Positions 46,756 to 57,315 of a stretch of DNA of 64,000 bases are shown here, in pieces. The first letter of the stretch is position 1; each line of letters opens with the position of its first letter. The notes below the pieces were generated by a model. It did not search any database. It was given only the letters and a program-made list of their open reading frames with translations, and was not told the origin of the DNA. The DNA lies in the NCBI GenBank assembly GCA_028564705.1, contig JAPXFQ010001946.1:248001-312000 (forward strand). Direction: 5' to 3'. A program made the position numbers and the translations under genes. The stretch comes from Apricaphanius iberus (Eukaryota > Chordata > Actinopteri > Cyprinodontiformes > Aphaniidae).

Positions 46756-49700
46756 CATGTCCGGATCATTACCAGATGCTGAAATAAGCTATCAGTTGGT
46801 AGATCATGATTGATCGGGGGTAAAATTCAGGAAGTTGGAATTGGATCTAGTCTTACCGTTTTCCCTCCGTCATTGTAAATGTAAATGCCTTAGATTACAA
46901 ACAGTTGATACTGTGATTTTACCCGTGAAAGCCTGTGATTTATTTTAACGTCTGTTTTTAAGTTATTTGTAGTATAATCCTTTCACCCTTGAATAATAAT
47001 GGTTCAAATAAATCATCAAAATCCTTTTTTTTATTATACCGGTAAGAAGTCTACTGGGTTTTCAATCCATTATTTAACCTTTACAAATTTCCTCTGTTTA
47101 TTTTTTATTTATTTATTTATTTTACTTTATCTCATTTAAGTTTTTCAGACAATCAAAAAGATCATGTACTATCAGAAAATAAAACCCAAGTAAAAACAAT
47201 ACACAGTTTTGGAATGATGATTTAATGTATTAAGGAAAAAAAAGCTATTTAAACCAAACTTACCTTATTGGAAAATATAATTTTCATTCTTGCTAAATCA
47301 CAAAATGATCATGATTTTGATAGCAATTTTGTGGGGAAGACTGAGTTCAATTTTACTATCCCAGACCTAGGCCTCAGTACTGCAAGACATGTAAAACATT
47401 TTTGAGAACCTGCTTTAAAAATCTTTTCAGATCCAGACTAAACGCTTCAACCTGAGACCTTCTCTCACAATTTTTAATAGGCTTCAACTCATCTGACTGA
47501 TGGTTACTGTTTATTATGTACACCACTGCTATGTAGGAATCTGTGTGCAAAATAGTTATACTTTATGTAGATTGTTTATGATTCAAGTATAATTGTTATT
47601 AAACTAGTAAAGTTGGACCTTACTAAAGAATTCATCAATATGTAAAATCAAACACAAATAAAATTGTTGAATTAATCCAATAATTATGCAACACCAGCTG
47701 CTCCTTCCTAAATTTAAACCAGACCAGCCTGTTCAGTCTCATGGTTGTGTAATATTTCTGGCATCCCAACATGAGTCTTTGATTTAACTCAAAAAAAAAA
47801 ACACAAGTTTGCCTAATTATATGTTAGTTTACTGATCAGATCTTTAAAACCCACTTCTCAGTCAGCTACAGGGTAGATTATAATGGCCGGCAGATGGTAA
47901 GTGGAGCAGTCTGGTTCAGGCAGTGTTTGGCCAACATCTCTCAAATTCAGCAGCACATAGCCCCTCTTCTTTTTTCATTCCAGTTTACCGACTGCGTTGT
48001 TTTTATTTAATGTCGATGTTATAAATCCACAGATTACACCTCAAAGAAGTCTTCAACGGAATCTCACTAATTTATGATTTGGATCATCATTGTTAAGAGG
48101 GCCTTAATTTTATGTCTGTAGCCTTTCAGACTGAGTTGTATCTGCAATCAAAGGACTCTATCAAAGACTGGCTGCCTCCAACACACCACATGCTGGGTTT
48201 GGAGGCATCAAAAAGAGAGTATATAGATGGACGAATCAAATAAATGTAAATATAATTAATCACTTCATAAAATGCTTCTAAATGCACCAATTCCATTATC
48301 GATTCTAATGAAGAGCTGAAAAGTCTATGATTACCCCTGTCCTTTTGTCTATATTATAGCTGCTTTATGAAGCTCCACGTGAAGCCTCAGCACAGTCAGG
48401 AGAAAGGTTGTAATTTGACAGCAGTGAAATGAGTGAATGTGAAGAAAGACATGATGGCTGTTAAAGTCAAAGCGTCGCTGTCGTGTGAGGTGAAATGATG
48501 AGGTGGGATAATGAAGGGACCTTATGCAAAAATTCAGGTGTCATGGCGCAAGCCCCGCACTCGCTTACGCCTCTCTGCTAGGCTATAATGATGCATGAAG
48601 GACCCCTTCATGTTTATGACATGATTGTGAGTGATTTATTGGCACCCCATGGTAATTAATATCAGATTATCTTCGGGGGGAAGCTGTGAAATCTCACGTT
48701 GTTTCTGTCACCATGGCTTCAAGTTCACTGCTGGCAGTTAACAATACAGACAGGAGCGTCTTGAGGGCTCCATTAGCACCTCACCATATGTTAAGCAGCC
48801 ACAGCTTTAGGCATTATCTTCTTGAACTACTATTAACCATTATTCAACCAGACAGTGGCTATAATATTCACAGTTTTTTTTCCTGTGAAAAATCACCAAT
48901 GGAGTGTGTCTGTTTGAAAGGAGGGAAAAAGGATCATCCTACCTGGGCAGGATTTGTTTTTATAAACCTTTAAATGATAGTCTCCTAAGATTCATGATCT
49001 GTTTGAATTGGGAGGCCAATGTTGCATCTTTGCAACTTTGCCATCACTTTTATATAAACAATGTTCAGCACATGAAATAGGTGCTAAAATTCACCATAAA
49101 TAGGTGTATTTTGAGACCCTTATGCATAGAAAACTTACTTTGATGGCAAAAAAAAAAAACAATTACAAATTAGGTCGACTTGTTTTCTTTCGGTATAAAC
49201 TACCTTTATAAGTCAGATGTGTTGGGTTATCAATTCTCATTTCAAGATTTTTTTTCCCATGTTTTTTTTCTAGCTGTGAGATGAGCTGCGCTACCAGCTG
49301 CACCACTGTGCTCCCGCTCACTTCAAGATTGTGGTAAGTGGGAGAGAACATCATTTACATTCTAGGATCTAAGTTATTGTCATTGTCTTGTCTTGATCCT
49401 CTCCTCCAATTGCTGCCGTATCATGTCGAGGAGCCAATGGAATTGTTTAAATTGGGTTTGATTCAAGCAACCGGATGGGCACTTTATTGCCAAGTAGCCA
49501 AATTCCCTTAACTAAGATTGACCAGTTAAGCCTAGCCCAGCCCACATTGAGCCATTGACTCTGAACCAGACCTAAGAGATGCTTAAATCAAGCAGAGAGC
49601 TTTACTTGATGGAAACACTTGCCTCATGTTTTTGTTTTTATAGTGTGTACCCTTAAACCACATATTGTGTGCTTAACTGTGTCTCTTTGGTGAATGAAGC

Positions 49701-49783
49701 CGTGGGAGGAGATATTGTTTCACTTAATAATGTTAACCCATTTTCAACTACTTAAAAGGTGCTGGCTCAATGGCCAACTGTTT
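46756..49783. other. Intronic DNA with a candidate conserved block at 48380-48860
   Basis: A (TTTA)n stretch lies at 47099-47123. 48380-48860 is complex and repeat-free, with homeodomain-like words (ccatggtaattaatatcag) and a CpG-containing part (cccgcactcgcttacgcctc), so it is a candidate conserved non-coding element. The 95-codon ORF at 48686 has no recognisable domain. Confidence 0.35.
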
Positions 49784-49830
49784 AACTGTTTCTACTAAAA
49801 AAACAAAAAAAAAAAAAAACTGTTTCTACT
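49784..49830. repeat. Poly(A) insertion flanked by a 13-bp direct repeat
   Basis: aactgtttctact occurs at 49784-49796 and again at 49818-49830, separated by an A tract with one C. The arrangement matches a target-site duplication around a poly(A) tail with no element body. Confidence 0.75.
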
Positions 49831-50468
49831 TTGACAAAACCAACACCAGAGCTTCTTCTACATTTAACTTTTTTCTTCTTATACCCATACACATGGCCTA
49901 TCATGCTGAGCTAGGTTCTGCCAGATGTTTTTTTGGGTGAAAGGGCACTCATTCCCTTGCACTAATGCCATTAGCTTTTCCCATGATGAGCGATTCCTAT
50001 GAAGTAAAAGAGATGATGCAAGCATTTGTGCTTTTCCTGGTAACTGTTTACCAGCTGAAAATATTCAAACAACTTTGATTGTACTTTAACATGTTTATGA
50101 TTGCATTGAATTGTATGATTGGGTTGTATTGGAACAAATCGGAATTAATTGAATTTGGACTCATACATATAATCTTAGCAGCTGGAAATAGTTTTACTAT
50201 AAAAATGTATTGTGAAATATTTAAAACTTTATTATTTAATTATTTAAAACTATTTTACAACTTTAACTCTTAAATCAATTCATTGTAACACAGTTTATAA
50301 ATTAAATAAAAAGAGAAGTCTGTTTTTCTTTTCTTTTTTTTACGTGTCTTCTCTAGCAGTTTGTTACTCAGAGTTGGTGTCTGAGTAACAAGTACAAGCC
50401 CAACAGATTTACTTTCCCAAGCAGAGACTTACAGCTTTGCTATAGTACTCCACTTGATATATATGTAG
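49831..50468. other. Intronic DNA, nothing recognised
   Basis: AT-rich; no element ends seen before the L1 3' end. Confidence 0.4.
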
Positions 50469-53105
50469 GAAAAATCTTTATTAGTGATTACTGTCGGTTT
50501 AAATTCTTGATAGACACGAAATTGAGATCAGAAGGAAGAAGGAAAGAAGATGAAGAAGAGAAACAGGACCGGTAGAAGTGTGAACTGACGATACAAGATA
50601 GAGAGGTAAACATATAACACAAGAAAACATCCCAGTCCTCCACCTCTGATGGACGGCAGAGAAGTGGGAAAAACAAAACAAACAAAAACCACATATGGCA
50701 CAGAACATTAACAAAACGGATCTAGTAATATGAACTACGAACTACACATTCACTACGCACAAAAATTGGTTTATGAACACAACACAAATTTTTCTGGTAA
50801 GCTCCTGGTACCAACTATCTATTGACGATAACCTCAGCTCAAGATTATGTCCGTACACACGAATGTCCCCACACCTATGTGTGTGTGTGTGAGCATGCAG
50901 ATGTAAATAAGGTTTCACCATGCAATTGATTGATAGCTGGTAAGGAGCCGTCAATCCGACCTACAGGAATCGGCGCAAACATGAAGGAGGTCAGAGACAT
51001 ATACGCCCATCGAACGGCACCAACCTACTCTTCAACCCTGGCACCTCCATAAGAGGTAACCCAATCAATCTAAGGAGAACATCGCCCTGAAACACCACCC
51101 ACCCGACACACCAGCTGCCCGACACACTGGCTCACCCGGGACCAGCCAGGCATGCACCAGGGCCGAGCCGGGCTGCATCTGGGCCCCCAGCCTCTCGAGA
51201 GCCACCAATGACCAGCGGGTACCTGTCACTGAGAGGGAGTGACAGAGGGGGAAAGGTCCCCCCAGGATGTGGGGCCTGAGATGCGCCAGGCCAGAGGGCA
51301 GCCAAAGACCCAACCTGACAAGTAGACACCATACGTACCCTCCCTCTTACGCACACACATTCTCACCAACACAGGACACCCAAAAAAGGAAGCTGTATAT
51401 TCATTCATACGCCCCATACATACTTTATACTCCTAGGCGCAGGGACAGATGCCCCAATAGAGCAACCTGCACCTGCACCCAGGAGACGAACCCCCTGCCC
51501 ACCAGGATGGGGACAAGCAGATTGCCAAAGCCCTCACCATGGCAAGAGTAGCCCACTAGCCCTGACCAGACAGCCTGATATATTGATATATTCTAATGTG
51601 CACTTAAAACAGAGGGGTAAAACATGGGAATGCTGCCAGGAAACCCCCATCTCCCACCCCGGGTCCTGAGTGTCTAGATGCAGTTAAGCATTGGGCACTG
51701 AAACTAGAGGGAAGGCTCCTTGAAAGGCTCCGGCTCCAGAGCTGAGGTGTATCCCCCGCAAGGTCCCTACATGTGTGTGTCTCATGTAAATGTTGCGAAG
51801 GAGAGTGTACAATGAAAATTGGGACCCAGGCCGCCACCAGGCGGCGAAGATGGAAACTCATCCCTGCACCCAAGTGACGTGCCCATGCCCCATGGCCCTA
51901 TGTGAATGGTATAATGAAGGAGCAGGTAGACAGAGGCATCTGGGGATGAGGAGGAAACTACTGGGGTGACAGAATGCCATCTCCTGAGAGCCATCTCCCC
52001 TGCTGACATAGGCACCCCTGCTCAGCATGATCCACCAGGGGTGGGAGACCCCAGAACACAAAGCACCATGGGGCCAAGGCCATCCCCCTGCCCCCGTCCC
52101 CAGGGGAGACCTAAATCCATCCCAACATTCAGACTACTATCAAAACACAGGACACTAGACACCCAGGTTGAGTCTAGCCTCCCCGCCAACAAGAGTGGGC
52201 CCCAGCATTCCCGTGAGCAGACCGAGACTCCAGGTGGTCGACCCACCAGGTCGACATCCACCACCCTTGCTATTGCTGTCCGATGGCCGGGAAGCAACCG
52301 AACCCAGTACCCCCACCCACCAGCCCACACCCCACCACCTGGCCAGCCCACCGCGGAGGCCCACTGACACCGGCCAATAGGCCCAACCCCAGCACCACGC
52401 AGAGTACTTGGACCAAGACCCAGGAGCCACATCCAGTGCCAATATGGCTGACCGGGCCCAGAGACGCTGCCCACCCGCTGCGGCCACCCGCCAACACCCT
52501 GACGTGTAGGTACGTCAAGGGGCCATCACAGAGCCGACGACAAGAACCAGCACAGGGAGATGGAAAAGGCAGCAGCGGCCTCCATCCACAGGCCGACCAC
52601 AGCCCCCCAACCCCCCAAGCCGGACCAAGATTGATTGGATGTGGAGGCTTAAGCTGTTTCCAGACCAATGTAATCCAGAAGGAGATCTCTATACTGATTA
52701 ATATTAAGAGCATTTTTATTTTTCCAGTTCAAGAGGATATTTTTTCTTAGCGATGCATAAGGCAACTAATTGCATAGACTTTGCATCTATGGTAACTTCA
52801 TCTAAATTTCCCAGCAAGCAAACTGGGAGAGAAGATGTAATATTACATTTCAGACAATTTGATAGGTCTTCACAAATCTGGTGCCAAAGTTTCTTAACAG
52901 GTGGCCAAAACCAAAGACCATGAATATAATTGTCTGGTATATTGCTTGTACATTGTAAACAGGTATTAGACAGCATAAAACCCATCTTGAACATCCGTTG
53001 GCCTGTATAATGTACTCTATGAAGGATTTTATATTGTATAATCGTAGCCTGTTTTTCTTCAAGGCAAATTAGTCCCAATTTGGGTTTGAAGAAGAAGGAT
53101 AGTCA
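50469..53105 (-). mobile_element. 5'-truncated L1-type LINE with GC-rich 3' UTR
   Basis: Read on the minus strand, the element starts inside the C-terminus of an L1-type ORF2 (52716-53078). A long UTR of about 2.2 kb follows, ending at AATAAAGATTTTT (about 50475). The UTR between about 51000 and 52650 is strikingly rich in G and C (proline/glycine-rich chance ORFs in all frames), while the surroundings are AT-rich. Truncation at about 53100 fits aborted target-primed reverse transcription. No clear target duplication could be identified. Confidence 0.7.
52716..53078 (-). pseudogene. L1-type ORF2 C-terminal fragment
   Basis: The reading frame contains QYKILHRVHYTGQRMFKMGF, then a Cys-rich block (SNTCLQC) and IHGLWFWPPVKKLW, followed by SLPVCLLGNLDE and CIAKKK. 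This is the zinc-binding region after the reverse transcriptase domain of L1/Tx1-clade LINEs (HRvHyT, C..C, H.lW.C). The second-last Cys is replaced (FWPP where the family has ECP). An A-run near 52740 shifts the frame and ends the ORF early; the next frame continues with NKNALNINQ, as expected for the family's end. The reverse transcriptase core is missing. Confidence 0.8.
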
Positions 53106-55320
53106 TTGGTTTAAAATTTATGTATAACAAGTATGGCCATCAAATGTGAAATTTTAGGTTTGACTCACTTGTTATATCTAAGGAGATGGCAGTAAATAGG
53201 CTGCAGCTATTTTATATTCTACTGTAATGCTGATGCAAAGCCTTCCCAACAGCTGTCCAACTATTCTGTGTGTACACAGCACTGTCTCCGTCATCTTTTG
53301 CTACAGACCGGCGACTGAATGGACATCATTCATTTAAAAATATCTGAATGGGGACGGGGGGTAATTTAAAAACCCTACTGGGGAGCACTGATCTGACTGT
53401 AAGACACTTGATTAAATTCACAGTTTTTTCAGTGAAGCGATGTCTCCACATGTCATCCATCAGACGGCATTCCCGCTGAGACTTCCCTGCATTCAACGCC
53501 GGCTGTCCAGATGCTTAGATTCTCATCCATTGGCGGTCGCTCTGTAAACACTATGCAAAAAGTCACAGAGCGAGTTGGGAGTTAATCAGAACCCCGGAAA
53601 CCAACAGAATGTAGAGATCTTTTTAGCCACCACTTGTTCGAAGGTTCTTAATTCTCACTTTTCCTGAGACGAGCATTGGGCAGAGAAGCAGTCCTCTTAA
53701 TATTTAAGGTGAAGTATAGGAAATGTAAAATGCTTTGCAATGTGTTTGATTCATTATTCAGTTCTTGCCTATTCTCTCCCTCTCTTTCTTATGCTGTGTG
53801 CAGCAGATAACGCCTCAGCTTCACGCTTTAATTCTTTTGCATCGCAGATTAGAACTGGCAAAAAAAAAAAAAAAGACGAATCCTGGAGAATATAAGATGC
53901 ATACGCATTTCTTTTTCTAACCCTCTCCCCTTTGCCTTTTTCATCTCGCCTGATAAGAACAAAAGCACTCTTGGCGTCTAGCACATCATGTTGTTCTGCT
54001 TGCTCTCTGGTTTTGGGCAAGTTTTCCTTGACATTTACAGTAAAATCAAGAAACAGAACGGTGATGGTAAGTTATAGCCCTGAAGCTCCTTCTCTCTGAG
54101 ATGAGCCTCAAGCCGAGCACATGAGTAGCAGGCAACAGATGAAAGGCTGCTGCTTGATCGCAACCAAAATGAGACGTGAAGCAGGGGCGATAACGACAGA
54201 ATCAGCTCGGTTTGGTTAGACTTTTCTCTCACTTGTTATGAGAGGTAGAATGGAAGATCGAGCTGAAGAGACTAAATGACATGTAAAGAAATGTTTCTCT
54301 CGCAATCCAATGCATAATTGGCTTTCTGGACTGACTTCAAGCGTTGGGGGAGATCTTTGACAAAACCATACATAAATACATTCATTTCCCTGTGCTTTCT
54401 GGGTCTCTAGCTGCCTGCAGAAAAGGCGTCGTTATATATGGAAATAAGATTCTCCTCCTTACTCTCTCAGTTGGCCCCCCTTTCTGGCTCCCGCCCATGC
54501 AAATGCAGGCCCGGGCTGGGGATCCGTTTACAAAGGCGATACTATGAGAGAGATGGAGCAAGCAGCCAGGAAAACGAGTGAAGGGGAGAATCGGAGTCAA
54601 ATCTCTGTGAGAAGCGATAAGCGTGTGCGTAGGGTGGGGGGGCTGGAGATGTTTTAAGTGACAGCAGCGGACAAGAGAGGCTGAGTCACAGTCACAGGAG
54701 GGAGCTATGCAAGACTGAGTACATACTGACCCCATTTCCCAATGGTGAGAAAACAATCTGTGGTCATTAGTACAGCTTGTAACAATTGGATCAGTCAGAA
54801 CAAACACATGTCCTCATCATTGATGTTTCTTTTTCTTTTTAATTTTTATATCAAATATGGACCCAATTTATAATACAGGTAATACTCCAAGAAAACACAC
54901 TAAAGGTATTTTGAAAGTAATTTAAATCTGAAGCAGATAGGCTTGTACTGGAATTGAAATGGGACAAACACTATCAGGTCAAGGAAGGGATTCTAGACGG
55001 ATCTAAAGAGAGTTGGACAAATTCCAGGATGTCTAAGGGCTGAAGTGGGATGACATTGTTGTCCAGTGAAAGAAAATTGTCTTGAGCTTGACAAAAAAAA
55101 TATTCAAACAGATTTTGAACAATTGAGGGACACATTCAGTCAAAGCACACAAAAAATCAAAGACCTAGCTAAAAAAAAGATAGCATTGTTAGAAAAAAAC
55201 AAAAACAACTGACGGTAGTGAAGGATTGTATGCAAATAAAAGACTTATTGCCACAAGTAACGAGCCAAAACCAATCACTTTCTCATAGGAAACAGTATTT
55301 TTAGTCTCTTACAAGCTTTA
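53106..55320. other. Intronic DNA, nothing recognised
   Basis: Mixed, largely repeat-free sequence over about 2.2 kb. It includes an A run (53859-53874) and an octamer-like word (atgcaaat at 54498). The ORF at 54382-54807 (minus) has no known domain. Possible conserved elements cannot be judged here. Confidence 0.35.
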
Positions 55321-55343
55321 TTTATTTATTTATTTATTTATTT
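55321..55343. repeat. (TTTA)n microsatellite at the piggyBac insertion site
   Basis: About six TTTA units run directly into the TTAA (55342-55345) used by the piggyBac element. Confidence 0.9.
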
Positions 55344-55345
55344 AA

Positions 55346-55728
55346 CACTAGAACTACCAGAGAGCAGCCATTTGGCTTTTCTACCTATAAAGCCCACAGG
55401 TAAGCCGAAAGGCTGGATGGCCCCCTGTGAACCTTCCTTTTGTTATGTAAACGGGGCAATCACTGGGACACCACAGGGGGGGGATATGCTGAGCCACTTC
55501 ACTCAAAACACCTTGACATAAAATGGGGGAGGGGGAGAATCAGGTAGGAGCAGGATTGCTAACTGACTGTCTGAGCAGAATATATGAGCTGAATCAAAAT
55601 GTAATATATGTAGAAGGATGTAGACGTTATCAGAACCCTACAACACTGGGCTTCCAACATCCCCACCAGACACATAAGAAAAGTAATAGAATAGAACCAC
55701 ATCAAATAAAGCACTCAAAATCTGGGGT
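55346..55728 (+). repeat. Left arm of the piggyBac inverted repeat
   Basis: After the terminal CACTAGAA the arm runs through 'ctacctataaagcccacagg', 'ccgaaaggctggatggcc' and 'cactgggacaccacagg' to 'aagcactcaaaatctg'. A small ORF in the arm (N-terminus MGEGENQVGAGLL) recurs in the right arm, but I see no reason to call it a gene. Confidence 0.85.
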
Positions 55729-55949
55729 TATCCCAACTGGGCCTTCATGATATTTACTAATAATAATAATAATAAAAAAGTATTATCAGGATACAGTGTT
55801 AGAGAGTGGAAGTGAGTGAGACTTAGAACTTAGGCTTAAAACTTTATTGATCCCTTTGGGGTGACTCCCTCAGGGAAATTTGAGTTTTCAAGCACACAGA
55901 GAAAACTAAACAGTATGTAACAATGAGTGAGGTGAGTACATTTCAATAA

Positions 55950-56633
55950 TCACTCACAATCCATGCACTGCCAAGCCGTCTCCTTTCTGCATTTGCCACA
56001 TGTGTATTTGTAACAGCCTATACATCGCAGAGTGGCATGATTGCTTTTACACTGATTTTTAACCTGACACATTGCTCTTTTCCCAGGGCTAGGTGTTGAA
56101 GGTTGTAGCCGAAGCAATTGTTCCCTTTGTGCCTGCTTTGCACCCACATGAGAATGAGCCAACTCTCTTGCAAGCTCCACCAGGAAGTCCACCCGTCTCT
56201 CCTGCCTCCCGGTGCATGCTTGATAGAGCACATGTGCATTCAGTGCTGCCATATCAATCATGTTATAGAACACAGCGACTGGCCAGCGCCGTGTTCCTCT
56301 GCGGACAGTGTACTCCCGCACCATCTGGTCCATCACATCAACGCCGCACTTTGTGGTGTTGTAAAGGGTGACAGTGTTTGGCTTCCGTTTGGTGGTATTC
56401 TCAGTCTGAATGACGCGGTGCATGCTGCTGAGAATGTATACTGTCTTCTTCCGTTTGGGCGCATACACCGTTAGCGTGGCACCAGTGGTTGAAAATACCT
56501 GAGTGGTGAATTCATCACGGTCCCATGGCAATGCCGCTTGGGTGCGTCCTCTGAGCATGTGTGAGAATTGAGGTGTGAATGTCTTTTGTCCTCTGCGTAA
56601 AGGTGACCTGAGGAGTTGAGCAGAACCTGGCAC
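55950..56633 (-). pseudogene. piggyBac transposase C-terminal part (truncated)
   Basis: The frame contains TVYILSSMHRV and PNTVTLYNTTKCGVDVMDQM, with the VDxxD acidic pair of the DDE_Tnp_1_7 (piggyBac) fold, then YTVRRGTRRWPVAVFYNMID and NAHVLYQ. It ends in a Cys-rich C-terminus (CQVKNQCKSNHATLRCIGC, then CGKCRKETAWQCMDC) typical of the piggyBac zinc-binding tail. It is open for 227 codons to its stop. The family is about 550-600 residues long, so roughly the first 350, including the first catalytic Asp residues, are missing. A stop lies just upstream of 56633. The lack of internal stops suggests a fairly young insertion. Confidence 0.88.
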
Positions 56634-56941
56634 TGCTCAAATACATAACTGATATTTTGAAATCAGACATATAATATCATATCTTTGACATAACATAACA
56701 TCACAGTGTGGGCAAACAGCAACAGTCAGTCTGGTTTTTATGAGTTGAGACAGGGAGAGACAGGAAAAGAGAAAATAGAGGGAAAGAGCAAAACAGACAA
56801 AAACAATGTACAAATTCTTAAATATAACAAATCAAATGTGTTTCGGGTGTATCTCAGTTTGAAAAAAATGTTACATAAAATAAATCTTGTACAGATATCA
56901 ACTTGATGAGCAATTCTGTAAATGACTAGTGGGGCTACCAC

Positions 56942-57311
56942 AGATTTTGAGTGCTTTATTTGATGTGGTTCTGTTCTATTACTTTTCTTATGTGTCTGGT
57001 GGGGATGTTGGAAGCCCAGTGTTGTAGGGTTCTGATAACGTCTACATCCTTCTACATATATTACATTTTGATTCAGCTCATATGTTCTGCTCAGACAGTC
57101 AGTTAGCAATCCTGCTCCTACCTGATTGTCCCCCTCCCCCATTTTATGTCAAGGTGTTTTGAGTGAAGTGGCTCTGCATATCCCCCCTCCTGTGGTGTCC
57201 CAGTGATTGCCCCGTTTACATAACAAAAGGAGGGTTCACAGGGGGCCATCCAGCCTTTCGGCTTACCTGTGGGCTTTATAGGTAGAGCAAAAAATCCTGG
57301 GTCTTCTAGTG
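56942..57311 (-). repeat. Right arm of the piggyBac inverted repeat
   Basis: Reverse complement of the left arm with a few substitutions and a different stretch just inside the terminal octamer (gacccagg instead of ctaccaga). Confidence 0.85.
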
Positions 57312-57315
57312 TTAA

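Larger units (their letters stand above)
55346..57311 (-). mobile_element. piggyBac-like element with long inverted arms
   Basis: Both sides carry TTAA (55342-55345 and 57312-57315), the diagnostic piggyBac target duplication. The ends are CACTAGAA and TTCTAGTG. The element holds the C-terminal 227 codons of a piggyBac transposase (55950-56633, minus). The outer ~370 bp on each side (about 55346-55728 and 56942-57311) are inverted copies of each other with only a handful of differences, apart from the first ~30 bp, which have diverged. Typical piggyBac ends are much shorter. The 1.97-kb element lacks the transposase N-terminal half and is therefore non-autonomous. Confidence 0.85.

Noticed and set aside
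51065..52750. Cluster of long Pro/Gly/Trp-rich ORFs on both strands (up to 155 codons)
   Set aside because: All frames are open because the DNA is GC-rich; the region is the 3' UTR of an L1-type LINE, with ORF2 ending just before it and an AATAAA at its far end. No domain or splice site supports a gene.
55523..55750. 75-codon ORF MGEGENQVGAGLL..., repeated at 56738-57142
   Set aside because: It lies in the inverted arms of the piggyBac element, so its recurrence is explained by the repeat. There is no recognisable domain.
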